Shown in pieces: positions 1-6,869 of a DNA stretch of 8,902 nucleotides. The stretch's first letter is position 1; every line of letters starts with the position of its first letter. Location of the stretch: NCBI GenBank assembly GCA_030615565.1, contig JAUWZC010000088.1:1-8902 (forward strand). The letters run 5' to 3'. Both the position numbers and the translations under genes were made by a program. Source of the stretch: Desulfobacteraceae bacterium. Its GTDB lineage: Bacteria; Desulfobacterota; DSM-4660; Desulfatiglandales; B25-G16. The notes below the pieces were generated by a model, which saw nothing but the letters and a program-made list of their open reading frames with translations, searched no databases and was not told where the DNA came from.

Positions 1-1093
1 TGACATCTCTGGCGAGTGTTCCATTACGATTAAAATATATTGGGCCTGCAAGGCCTGGTCGAGATCTTTTCTTAGAATTAAGGCCCCTTAAAATACCTCT
101 AATAGAGGCAGGATCTATTCCTGATTTATTTATCGCCCACAGCAAAAGATCTACTGCATCATAAGACTGGATGGCCAGCCAATCCATAGGATATTTAAAT
201 TTTTTCTCATACCTGTCTTTTATCTCTCTTCCTTTTTCAAAGTCATGCCTCCAGACACATGGATGAGCTGTCAGAATCCCTTTACTATGTTTTCCTGCCA
301 ACTCCGTAAATTCTTCTGATATTAGCCTATATGTCCCAAACATTAAAGGTCTGTCAATCTTTTCTGGCCATTTTCTGACTGTAAGGGCGGCTAACCAGGG
401 TCCTCCTGCAAAAAAAATTGCCTCAGCACTTGATAGAACGATTTTATGTATGGTTTCATAAATATTTGGAAAGGGATTGCTTCCTGCCAAAATATCTTTT
501 ACAGAAAGTCCTATCTTTTTACTTCTTGTAAGGAAAGAATTTCTTAACTGATTACCCAAGGGTGAGTTCTCATAAATGAGGACAATATTTTTTCCATTTA
601 CTGTTCGGTACATGTAGTTTGCTAAAGATATTGCCTGTTGGCTTTCAGAGAGAATTGTCTTAAAAGTATAAGGGGATTTGATTCCCTCCAGATCATCACC
701 AGTAGCAATAGGCGATATAAGGATCAATTGAGCAGAATTATAGAGGGGAATAGTGGATAGGGTACAAATTGTTGTCAAATGCCCTATTACTGCCACAATT
801 GATTGGTGGCTGCTCATGTTCTTGGCCAGTCTAACAGCCTCTTTGGCCTTTCCCCTATCGTCTAATGCTATCAGTTTTACTGTTTTGTTATTAGGAAGAA
901 TTTGATCCTTTCCTTCATCTATTCTCATCCTAGCTCCCCTCAGCATTGACCAACCAAATTCAGATAAAGGTCCTGAAAGAGGGGCAGCAATAGCAATAAA
1001 AACGGGCCTCTGATTTCTCTTAGTTGCAGGCCCTTCACACGAGGTGCATGATAGGAGAAAAAATGATATTAGTGTGATTTTTATTAGTTTCAT
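1..1093 (-). CDS. Periplasmic-binding-protein-fold lipoprotein, branched-chain amino acid ABC type (LivJ-like), 3' end missing
   Basis: The reading frame is open for 364 codons from an ATG at 1093 to the left window edge, so the C-terminus is missing. Residues 1-16 form a lipoprotein signal: K2 and K5, a hydrophobic stretch, then the lipobox LLSC with lipidated Cys16. From residue about 31 the protein reads as a type I periplasmic-binding fold: IAIAAPLSGPLSEFG followed by a GAR helix (33-55), LDDRGKAKEAVRLA (77-90), VAVIGH (100-105), a SPIATGDD segment (127-134), NIVLIYENSPLGNQL (169-183), and QSYDAVDLLLWAI (309-321) with RGILRGLN near 332-339. This is the pattern of LivJ/Periplasmic_BP_6 receptors, which bind amino acids or related ligands outside the inner membrane. 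No permease or ATPase gene lies in the window. An LpoA-like role in activating penicillin-binding proteins shares this fold and cannot be excluded. No good Shine-Dalgarno precedes the ATG. The fold is confident; the ligand is unknown. Confidence 0.85.
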   Translation of the reverse strand, partial: MKLIKITLISFFLLSCTSCEGPATKRNQRPVFIAIAAPLSGPLSEFGWSMLRGARMRIDEGKDQILPNNKTVKLIALDDRGKAKEAVRLAKNMSSHQSIVAVIGHLTTICTLSTIPLYNSAQLILISPIATGDDLEGIKSPYTFKTILSESQQAISLANYMYRTVNGKNIVLIYENSPLGNQLRNSFLTRSKKIGLSVKDILAGSNPFPNIYETIHKIVLSSAEAIFFAGGPWLAALTVRKWPEKIDRPLMFGTYRLISEEFTELAGKHSKGILTAHPCVWRHDFEKGREIKDRYEKKFKYPMDWLAIQSYDAVDLLLWAINKSGIDPASIRGILRGLNSKKRSRPGLAGPIYFNRNGTLARDV

Positions 1094-1214
1094 CCATAGT
1101 GTCAGTTGATGGTTGTCAGTTGTCCGTTGTTTTGTGTTTGTTGCCTTAATTTTTAGGCACTTTAAATTTTATCAGCCTAAGGCTGATTTAGTCACTTTAG
1201 GCACTTAAATCATT
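1094..1214. repeat. Intergenic spacer with short repeats between der and the lipoprotein gene
   Basis: This 121-base gap holds three small repeat signals. TTAGGCAC followed by an AT-rich tail occurs twice as a direct repeat (1153-1167 and 1197-1210). Between the copies lies a perfect 7-bp stem with a 3-base loop, ATCAGCC-TAA-GGCTGAT (1171-1187). Nearer the lipoprotein start, 1111-1130 reads GGTTGTCAGTTGTCCGTTGT, built from repeated TTGTC/GTTG units. The hairpin could end der transcription, but no T-run follows it in the minus direction, so a rho-independent terminator is not supported. I see no gene here. Confidence 0.6.
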
Positions 1215-2519
1215 TCATCTCTCTCTGAAAAAAATTTTAATTGGGATAATATTTAACCCAAATTGCTCTTTAAACTGGTTTATTAGGTATCTCTTGTAGG
1301 AAAGGTGAATACTATCTGGTCTGTTAACAAAGAAAATAAAAGCAGGTGGATGAATCGAGACCTGAGTGGCATAATAAAATTTAGGCCTCTTTCCACCAAT
1401 AAATGGTGGAGGATGTTTTTTAACTATATTCTCTAACGCCTTGTTAATAGCAGGTGTTGACACATGAGAATTATATTGTACCCAGACTTTATCTATTGAC
1501 GTAAACAATTTTTTGACCCTCTCTCCAGTTAGGGCCGAGATATTTATTGTGGGTACAAAAGAGACAAAACCTAGCTTCCTGTCAATTGAATCCTCTAAGG
1601 ATTTAATTAAAGAAGGTTTATTTTTCACAAGATCCCACTTATTAAAGGCTATAACCATGCCACAACCCCTCTCAAGAGCATATCCGCAGATTCTTGTATC
1701 CTGTTCATATATGCCCGCAATGGAATCGAGTAAGATAACAGCAATATGACACCTGTTAATTGCCTTTAATGCTTTAATTATTGAATATTTCTCAATTTTT
1801 TCCTTTACCCGACCCCTTCTTCTAATCCCCGCAGTATCTATTAACAGATAGGATTTTCCATCTCTTTCAAAGGATATATCCACAGAATCTCTGGTAGTCC
1901 CTGGCAGTTCACTAACAATTAATCTATCAGAGCCAATTATCCTATTGATGAGTGAAGATTTGCCAACATTGGGGCGACCGATAATTGCTATCTTTATGCG
2001 GCCTTCCTCTTCTTGAGGCTGCTCCTCAATAGGAAGATCCCCAATGACTTGCTCCATGAGGGAGCCAATCCCGTACCCATGAGCCGAAGATATGGGAAAT
2101 ACCTTGTCAATACCAAGAGAATAGAACTCCATGCTCAAATGCTCATGTTCCGGGCTGTCAATCTTGTTTACCGCATACAATACCTTTTTTTGGGAATGCC
2201 TCAGAAGTATGACCAACTCCTCATCAGCCAATACAGGTCCAGTCTTCCCATCGAACAAGAGGATAACCAAATCTGCTTCCTCGATAGCTACCTCCACCTG
2301 TTTTTTTACCCTCTCTGAGAGTTCCCCCTTAGAAGAGTCAAAACCACCTGTATCAACAATAACCAGATTTTTATCATCCCACTCTATAGTAGCATACAGG
2401 CGATCCCTAGTTACACCAGGAATATCATCAACAAGGGCATTCCTTTTTTTTGTCAAACGGTTGAAAAGGGTGGACTTACCAACATTGGGGCGACCAACTA
2501 TGGCGACGATGGGAAGCAT
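1215..2519 (-). CDS. der: Ribosome assembly GTPase Der (EngA), two tandem GTPase domains plus KH-like domain
   Basis: Der is an essential GTPase that acts in 50S ribosomal subunit maturation in the cytoplasm. The 434 residues match the family's usual length. The first G domain has the P-loop GRPNVGKST (9-17), T37 in the switch region, DTGG (56-59) and NKID (118-121). An acidic linker (about 164-173) leads to the second G domain, with GRPNVGKSS (181-189), GTTRD (207-211), DTAGI (228-232), NKWD (293-296) and SAL (328-330). The C-terminal KH-like domain spans roughly 354-434 and contains KHPPPF and the RPKFYYATQ stretch. All nucleotide-binding motifs are intact. The start MLPIVAIVGRPN is the family's typical N-terminus, although only an AGG one base before the ATG resembles a ribosome binding site. 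It lies 58 bases after the kinase stop and is probably cotranscribed with it. Confidence 0.98.
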   Translation of the reverse strand: MLPIVAIVGRPNVGKSTLFNRLTKKRNALVDDIPGVTRDRLYATIEWDDKNLVIVDTGGFDSSKGELSERVKKQVEVAIEEADLVILLFDGKTGPVLADEELVILLRHSQKKVLYAVNKIDSPEHEHLSMEFYSLGIDKVFPISSAHGYGIGSLMEQVIGDLPIEEQPQEEEGRIKIAIIGRPNVGKSSLINRIIGSDRLIVSELPGTTRDSVDISFERDGKSYLLIDTAGIRRRGRVKEKIEKYSIIKALKAINRCHIAVILLDSIAGIYEQDTRICGYALERGCGMVIAFNKWDLVKNKPSLIKSLEDSIDRKLGFVSFVPTINISALTGERVKKLFTSIDKVWVQYNSHVSTPAINKALENIVKKHPPPFIGGKRPKFYYATQVSIHPPAFIFFVNRPDSIHLSYKRYLINQFKEQFGLNIIPIKIFFRER

Positions 2520-2577
2520 CCTGTGGATATATATAAAAAGGATGAAGATTTCAAGTTGATAAAGATCTAACTTCTTT

Positions 2578-3957
2578 TCATGGATTATCTTTGGCCGAAG
2601 ACTTAGGTAAAATTATGTAGAAGTCATTTCCATTCTCTCGTGGCTTGCAACCTACATGTCCTCCATGGAGTTGAACTATATTATTAACAAAATGAAGTCC
2701 ATGCCCTGAACCACTTTTAATTTTATCTTTAGGAATCTTATAACCATCTTCAAATATAAGGATTGCCTCTTTTTTTGGAATCGGTTTTCCAGTGCTAAAT
2801 AGACTAAATTTGAGGGCATTCTGGATTTCATAACTCTCTTGAGCCCCTATATCTATAGTGTAAGAAATATACTTTTGATATTTACCATTTTCATCCATGG
2901 CTGGCTGACAATACTTCAGGGCATTGGAGAGAAGATTGGCAAAGACTTGAGCCATAAGGCCCAGATCAATAAATATTGCCATATCATTATCTGAAGGCAA
3001 ATGTTGTGGTTCAATGATATCTATTTCTTTAGCAGTTAGTCTTTTCCTGTAGTGTTCCAGTTCTGGTAAAAATATATCCTTTAGGAAATTATAAGATCGC
3101 CGCTTGAGCACATAGCCTCCAGTCTTGAAATGTTCTCCCCGAAAGAGTGTTTCGATAAAGAGACTTAAATGCTTAAAGTGGCTTTCAAATTCCTCCATCT
3201 TTTTATCAATATCCTGGTGAATCCTATGCAGATTATCAACTGCTTGGATAATCTCTTCCTCTGATGAATTTTTACGGAGCTCAAGCTTAGGAAGGATAGA
3301 ATTAATATTTTCTAATTGTGAAAGATTTTTGTTTAGGTTCTTTTTCATATTGATTAAAAAGGCCTTATAATAAAGATTTGGTGTAATCACATTGTGTTCA
3401 ATATCTGATACAAGCTGGTTGATAAACCGAATATGTTCTATGCTCTGTTCAACAACGAGCTTATTATGCATATTATAACCGACCCTGTTGGCATATTTCT
3501 GGAAAAAGAGAAATTGATGATCACCCATCTTTTTAACCGGATATATCTCTAACATGCCTAAAATTTGGTTATCCAAAAAAAGAGGGACCTTATCTGCTAA
3601 GATCTTTTTCCCAATGATAGGAAATATATAAGAGGAACCTGCTCTATAGGGACTATGATGAATGGTAACATCTGCCCTGGCTGGCTTAGGAGAATCCAAA
3701 AGACCTTCAGAGCTGGAGCAATGAAGCAACAGAGCACTATCTTCAGGCCTGATTGCATAAATGCAGCTTTCATATTTAAAAAAGAATTTTATTACTGTAA
3801 CTGCTATTCTGTAAAGATTATTAAGGGTAGCAAATTCCTGGGCCAAGTCAAAGAAAGCAAAGATGGCCATTGATTCCCTGGTTCTAAATTTATATGCAGT
3901 ATAATCCTGTTCTTTCTTTTTTAGAAGTTTGAGTGCCTGATCTAGATCGTGAGCCAA
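2578..3957 (-). CDS. GAF-like sensor histidine kinase homologue with unusual H box, TTG start
   Basis: The 459-residue protein has no signal peptide and no evident membrane segment, so it should be cytoplasmic. A short helix (about 5-25) leads into a GAF-like sensory region (about 30-165, with IFPIIGKKI, ADKVPLF and LGMLEIYP). A helical dimerisation region follows (about 168-275). Its candidate phosphoacceptor is H188, in IEHNVITPN. The C-terminal GHKL ATPase domain (about 300-453) has N box NLLSNALKY (341-349), a G1-like STGKPIP (388-394), IFEDGYK (401-407) and G2 GSGHGL (416-421). Two catalytic positions differ from textbook kinases: the residue after the His is N189 rather than Glu/Asp, and the G1 Asp position is S388. 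No response regulator is nearby, so this is an orphan. The TTG start is fixed by a strong AGGAGG five bases upstream. It sits 58 bases before der. Signal and partner are unknown. Confidence 0.85.
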   Translation of the reverse strand: MAHDLDQALKLLKKKEQDYTAYKFRTRESMAIFAFFDLAQEFATLNNLYRIAVTVIKFFFKYESCIYAIRPEDSALLLHCSSSEGLLDSPKPARADVTIHHSPYRAGSSYIFPIIGKKILADKVPLFLDNQILGMLEIYPVKKMGDHQFLFFQKYANRVGYNMHNKLVVEQSIEHIRFINQLVSDIEHNVITPNLYYKAFLINMKKNLNKNLSQLENINSILPKLELRKNSSEEEIIQAVDNLHRIHQDIDKKMEEFESHFKHLSLFIETLFRGEHFKTGGYVLKRRSYNFLKDIFLPELEHYRKRLTAKEIDIIEPQHLPSDNDMAIFIDLGLMAQVFANLLSNALKYCQPAMDENGKYQKYISYTIDIGAQESYEIQNALKFSLFSTGKPIPKKEAILIFEDGYKIPKDKIKSGSGHGLHFVNNIVQLHGGHVGCKPRENGNDFYIILPKSSAKDNP

Positions 3958-3962
3958 GAATT

Positions 3963-3968
3963 CCTCCT
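3963..3968 (-). promoter_or_regulatory. Ribosome binding site setting the TTG start of the kinase gene
   Basis: A perfect AGGAGG on the minus strand stands five bases before TTG at 3957. No ATG or GTG is better placed, so TTG is the likely initiator. Confidence 0.85.
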
Positions 3969-4114
3969 CGATCTTTATGGCTAAAGACCTGGCTATCTAT
4001 GTATCTTTAAACTTTTGATACCTGTTTTTTATGATAACAGATTGTATCTATGTTGAAAAGCTAAACTTTAATCAGTAATGTTAATGACTTGTTTATGGAC
4101 AACGGACAATAGAT

Positions 4115-4756
4115 ATGATTAAAGAAGATAGATCCATACAGAGAAGATGGGATGGGACTGCCTTTGAGCCAGATCCATACCTTTGGGTTCAATTAGAAAG
4201 AGAAAAACCAGAAGAGATTTGTCATAAGGCCCTTGTGAACTATGATCATGAAAAGGGCTTTTTGCTCCCTTTTCTAAACCAAACCTTTAATATTTTACCA
4301 ACGAAAAGATCTATTGTTCCTTTATATAGGCATGCCCCTAAAATTAAATCATTTGAACTCGATCTTGTTATCCTCATCTATCTGCTCAGGGCGAAGGCAA
4401 TAGATATACGTGGAAAAATAGTAAATGAGAAACAAATCCCTGGTGGAGAGACATTTTTTCGCGGGCCTCACTCTCTTAATACACGTCCTATGGAGGAAAT
4501 ATTTGGGGAGGACAGAGAAGCGTTTCTGTCAGCCGGTAAGAGACTTAATGGTGAAATGAGGAAATTAGGAGATGCTAGCATTTGTTTACCTGTGTTTCCG
4601 AGGGTACCTGTGACCTTGATCCTTTGGGAAAAAGATGATGAATTCCCAGCGGAGATCAAGGTGGGTTTTGATAGCACCATATCAAGTCATCTCCCATTGG
4701 ATATTATTTGGGCTATGATAAATGTAATTTCTAAATGGATGACACTATCTGTTTGA
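4115..4756 (+). CDS. DUF3786 domain protein of unknown function
   Basis: This is the only plus-strand gene, 213 residues, ending in TGA at 4754-4756. It resembles the DUF3786 family of anaerobic bacteria. The supporting segments are LDLVILIYLLRAK (82-94), the GGETFFRGPHSL turn (110-121), and the C-terminal block from GDAS (152-155) through LPVFPRVPVTLILW (158-171), DDEFP (174-178), the GFDSTISSHLP stretch (184-194) and LDIIWA (195-200). Family members are often linked to Fe-S or corrinoid proteins, but this protein has only Cys36 and Cys157 and no CxxC cluster, so it carries no obvious Fe-S site itself. No signal peptide is present, so it is probably cytoplasmic. The ATG has no clear Shine-Dalgarno; bases just before it carry ACAACGGACAA (4099-4109), a repeat word also found near 1120. 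It diverges from the kinase gene across a 157-base spacer. Function is unknown. Confidence 0.8.
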   Translation: MIKEDRSIQRRWDGTAFEPDPYLWVQLEREKPEEICHKALVNYDHEKGFLLPFLNQTFNILPTKRSIVPLYRHAPKIKSFELDLVILIYLLRAKAIDIRGKIVNEKQIPGGETFFRGPHSLNTRPMEEIFGEDREAFLSAGKRLNGEMRKLGDASICLPVFPRVPVTLILWEKDDEFPAEIKVGFDSTISSHLPLDIIWAMINVISKWMTLSV

Positions 4757-4778
4757 AAAAATAGAAGGCGGTCAGCTA

Positions 4779-4813
4779 TCAGCGTCTGTGCGCTGAACAC
4801 TTACGATCAAGTG
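4779..4813. repeat. Two small inverted repeats at the convergent gene ends
   Basis: Between the DUF3786 gene and panP lie TCAGCG-TCTGTG-CGCTGA (4779-4796) and CACTT-ACGATC-AAGTG (4798-4813). The second includes the panP stop codon. Neither is followed by a T-run on either strand, so a terminator role in this 50-base convergent gap is only possible. The preceding GGTCAGCTATCAGC resembles the short interspersed words found in other gaps of this window. Confidence 0.35.
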
Positions 4814-6492
4814 ATTGCCTCTTTTAGTATTGGCTCAAATTGATCCATTAGCTTTAGCGCGATATTGTTTTGGGTGGACACAATCTTTTTAAGAATATCT
4901 TTGTTGATCAATGGATTAATCAATACAGCCCTTAAAACCACTATTCTCTGGGGCCTGTACTTGGTTGACTCCAGGGTAGTTCTTGAGACAAAAGTAGTAT
5001 CATCCTGGCGTATGGACTTTTGCAATAGTACATTTAAGTTATTGAGCACGCTGTTTATTTTTCTTATCTTCTTTGTAAGATCCCTTATATCATCTCTATT
5101 AGAGAGCGTTTTTTTTCTCTCCACCCATTCATTTAATTTCTCCATTATATGTTGCGGAACAAGGCGATAGTTTAGAATAAAAAGCTCAGGATAGTTCAAT
5201 ATCTCAAAGTTTCCAGATTCCTCCAATATCCTCTTAAAAGTAAATGTTGCCTCCCGTGCCTGTCCAAAAAGCAATCTATAGCCATCCCTACCTATAATCT
5301 TAAGTGAAGCCCAGGGTTTTAAGCATGCAAAAGGCCTTGATCCCTCTATGGTAAACCGCCCTGTGTCAACACTATCTGGGCGATTTACATACTGAGAAAT
5401 AGTTTTAAGATGATCCAGGTCCTTTTCATTGCGGAAAATAATAATACCCATTGCCATGGGGCAGTAAAGTAATTTATGTGCGTCCACAGATACAGAATCC
5501 GCCTTCTCTATTCCCCTAAAGAGTGATCTGTATTCATTGACTATCAAGGCAGAACCCCCCCAGGCAGCATCTACATGGAAGTACGCACCCTCCTCCCTGG
5601 CAATATCACCAAGTTCCATAAGGTTGTCTATATTACCCGTCTCGGTCGTGCCAGCAACACCTATTATAGACATAATCTTCGTTTTTTTACCTCTTTCCAG
5701 ATCACTTCTTTTTATACTGTGTATATTTCTTCTTAGGGCCTTGATGTTAATCCGATTATAGATATCTGCTGGTATGTTTATGACATTTTTCTCTCCAAGG
5801 CCGAGAAGATTTGCTGACTTTCTAATTGAATAATGACCTCTTCTGGACACAAGTATCACCATTCTGGAGTAGCCATAATAATTCAATGCCCCTTCCACCC
5901 CAGCCTTTCTAATACCAGGAAAATTTCTATCGGCCGGAAAGGCCCTTTCCCTGGCAACCATCAGTGCGGTCAGGTTGCTTATTGTTCCACCTGATGTAAC
6001 ATTGCCAAGAGCAATCCTGGGGTTCTGAATGTTTTTACGATAAAATTTTTCATCACGATTAAAAATAATCCTATGCATCCATGCAATAAGCTCCCTCTCT
6101 ACAAAACTAGAGGCCTTTGCGGTTTCTATCTTTACCTGATTCTGGTTTAGTGCAGCGATAATTATCTCTAAAAATATCATAAAATATGGAACGGCACTGG
6201 TCATATGCCCAATATAGTGAGGACTTCCGACCTTAACAGAATGAACAGTAACCTTGTCTTTAATCTCTTGGAGCACATCCCTGATAAGATGGGGGTCTTC
6301 TGGCGTTGAGGTCTGATCAAAGATCTGGGCTAATTCAGGCAGTGTTATTTTTTTATGAAGACCTTTTTTCTCCTGAAAAAATTCATGGATCATCTCTAAG
6401 ACGGCATGACCAAACTCCATAAATTTATCTGGAGAGTCAGGCATGATAAATAGTTTACGAAGATACTCTAAACTGGACTCAACCTTTTTCAC
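4807..6492 (-). CDS. panP: PLP-dependent aspartate 1-decarboxylase, PanP type (group II decarboxylase)
   Basis: PanP-type enzymes decarboxylate L-aspartate to beta-alanine, the precursor of pantothenate and CoA, and replace the pyruvoyl enzyme PanD in some bacteria. The 561 residues are close to known PanP length. Family-like segments are FIMPDSPDKF (15-24), HYIGHMTSAVPYF (92-104), LNQNQVKIETAKA (115-127) and TSGGTISNLTAL (166-177). PLP-site features are H220 in RRGHYS, HVDAAWGG (306-313) with D308, and the Schiff-base lysine K340 in SVDAHK (335-340). EGSRPFACL (383-391) and FVSRTTL (501-507) near the C-terminus also fit. The long N-terminal and C-terminal extensions separate it from ordinary GadB. 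The GTG start at 6492 is supported by AGGAGG six bases upstream. Substrate is inferred: glutamate or another amino acid acid decarboxylase activity remains possible. It is followed tail to tail by the DUF3786 gene. No other pantothenate gene is in the window. Confidence 0.88.
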   Translation of the reverse strand: MKKVESSLEYLRKLFIMPDSPDKFMEFGHAVLEMIHEFFQEKKGLHKKITLPELAQIFDQTSTPEDPHLIRDVLQEIKDKVTVHSVKVGSPHYIGHMTSAVPYFMIFLEIIIAALNQNQVKIETAKASSFVERELIAWMHRIIFNRDEKFYRKNIQNPRIALGNVTSGGTISNLTALMVARERAFPADRNFPGIRKAGVEGALNYYGYSRMVILVSRRGHYSIRKSANLLGLGEKNVINIPADIYNRINIKALRRNIHSIKRSDLERGKKTKIMSIIGVAGTTETGNIDNLMELGDIAREEGAYFHVDAAWGGSALIVNEYRSLFRGIEKADSVSVDAHKLLYCPMAMGIIIFRNEKDLDHLKTISQYVNRPDSVDTGRFTIEGSRPFACLKPWASLKIIGRDGYRLLFGQAREATFTFKRILEESGNFEILNYPELFILNYRLVPQHIMEKLNEWVERKKTLSNRDDIRDLTKKIRKINSVLNNLNVLLQKSIRQDDTTFVSRTTLESTKYRPQRIVVLRAVLINPLINKDILKKIVSTQNNIALKLMDQFEPILKEAIT

Positions 6493-6498
6493 CTGTAT

Positions 6499-6504
6499 CC
6501 TCCT
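6499..6504 (-). promoter_or_regulatory. Ribosome binding site setting the GTG start of panP
   Basis: Minus-strand AGGAGG lies six bases before GTG at 6492. This supports the non-ATG start, which places the first residues MKKVESSLEYLRKLF where PanP proteins normally begin. Confidence 0.85.
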
Positions 6505-6626
6505 TGGCTCCAGGTGTCTACATAACCCAAGATCTTAAAATTTATGTAAAGTTTTGCGGTGCAAACTCTACTACTTTGAAATTCGAAATCCGAATATCTA
6601 AATCCTAAACAAATTCCAAATTCAAA

Positions 6627-6665
6627 CCCGCCCGCCTCGCCTGAGCGAGAGCGATGGCGGGCAGG
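6627..6665. repeat. GC-rich REP-like palindrome
   Basis: Ten bases at 6627-6636 (CCCGCCCGCC) pair with 6656-6665 with one mismatch. Within the loop, CTCGC (6636-6640) and GCGAG (6645-6649) form a second small stem around CTGA. Its high GC content contrasts sharply with the A-rich flanks on both sides, which look like one repeat interrupted by this element. The form is that of dispersed REP-type elements; copy number elsewhere cannot be seen from here. Confidence 0.65.
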
Positions 6666-6721
6666 TGTTCTAAATCCAAAACCATTAAATAGTTCCTTGC
6701 TAAACTCCAAACATGTTTTGT

Positions 6722-6757
6722 TTCCGAATTCCGAGTTTCGGAATACGGAACTCGGAA
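6722..6757. repeat. 36-base nested palindrome of TTCCGA words
   Basis: Arms TTCCGAATTCCG (6722-6733) and CGGAACTCGGAA (6746-6757) are complementary at 11 of 12 positions. Read as a minus-strand RNA, the odd pair becomes a U-G wobble. A shorter perfect hairpin, TTCCGA-GTT-TCGGAA, sits at 6729-6743 and overlaps the left arm, so the two folds would compete. No T-run follows, so this is not a standard terminator. Confidence 0.65.
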
Positions 6758-6869
6758 GCATTTGGATTTTGATATTTGATATTGTTTAGAGTTTAGAATT
6801 TAGTGCTTAGTATTTTTTCTTTTTCGATATTCGAGTTTCGGATTTTCTTACTGACATTTTTCCTCGTCG

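Noticed and set aside
1171..1187. Rho-independent terminator after der
   Set aside because: The stem is perfect, but in the minus direction it is followed by AAAATTT rather than a T-run.
2131..2559. A 142-codon plus-strand open frame opposite der
   Set aside because: It is the antisense shadow of the highly conserved first GTPase domain, without a ribosome site or recognisable motif.
4779..4796. Bidirectional rho-independent terminator between the convergent genes
   Set aside because: The 6-bp stem is weak and no T-run follows on either strand.
4865..5170. A 101-codon plus-strand open frame opposite the panP 3' end
   Set aside because: Lies wholly antisense to a well-supported gene and shows no domain; its hydrophobic look comes from the reverse reading of charged helices.
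6540..6580. A sigma-70 promoter for panP around a TTTACA box
   Set aside because: No acceptable -10 box lies at the right spacing, and the AT-rich repeats make chance matches likely.
6489..6761. A 90-codon minus-strand open frame overlapping the panP start by four bases
   Set aside because: It runs across inverted repeats and palindromes, its translation is a string of repeat-derived residues (NSEFGN, SDFEFQS), it has no ribosome binding site, and panP has its own strong one.
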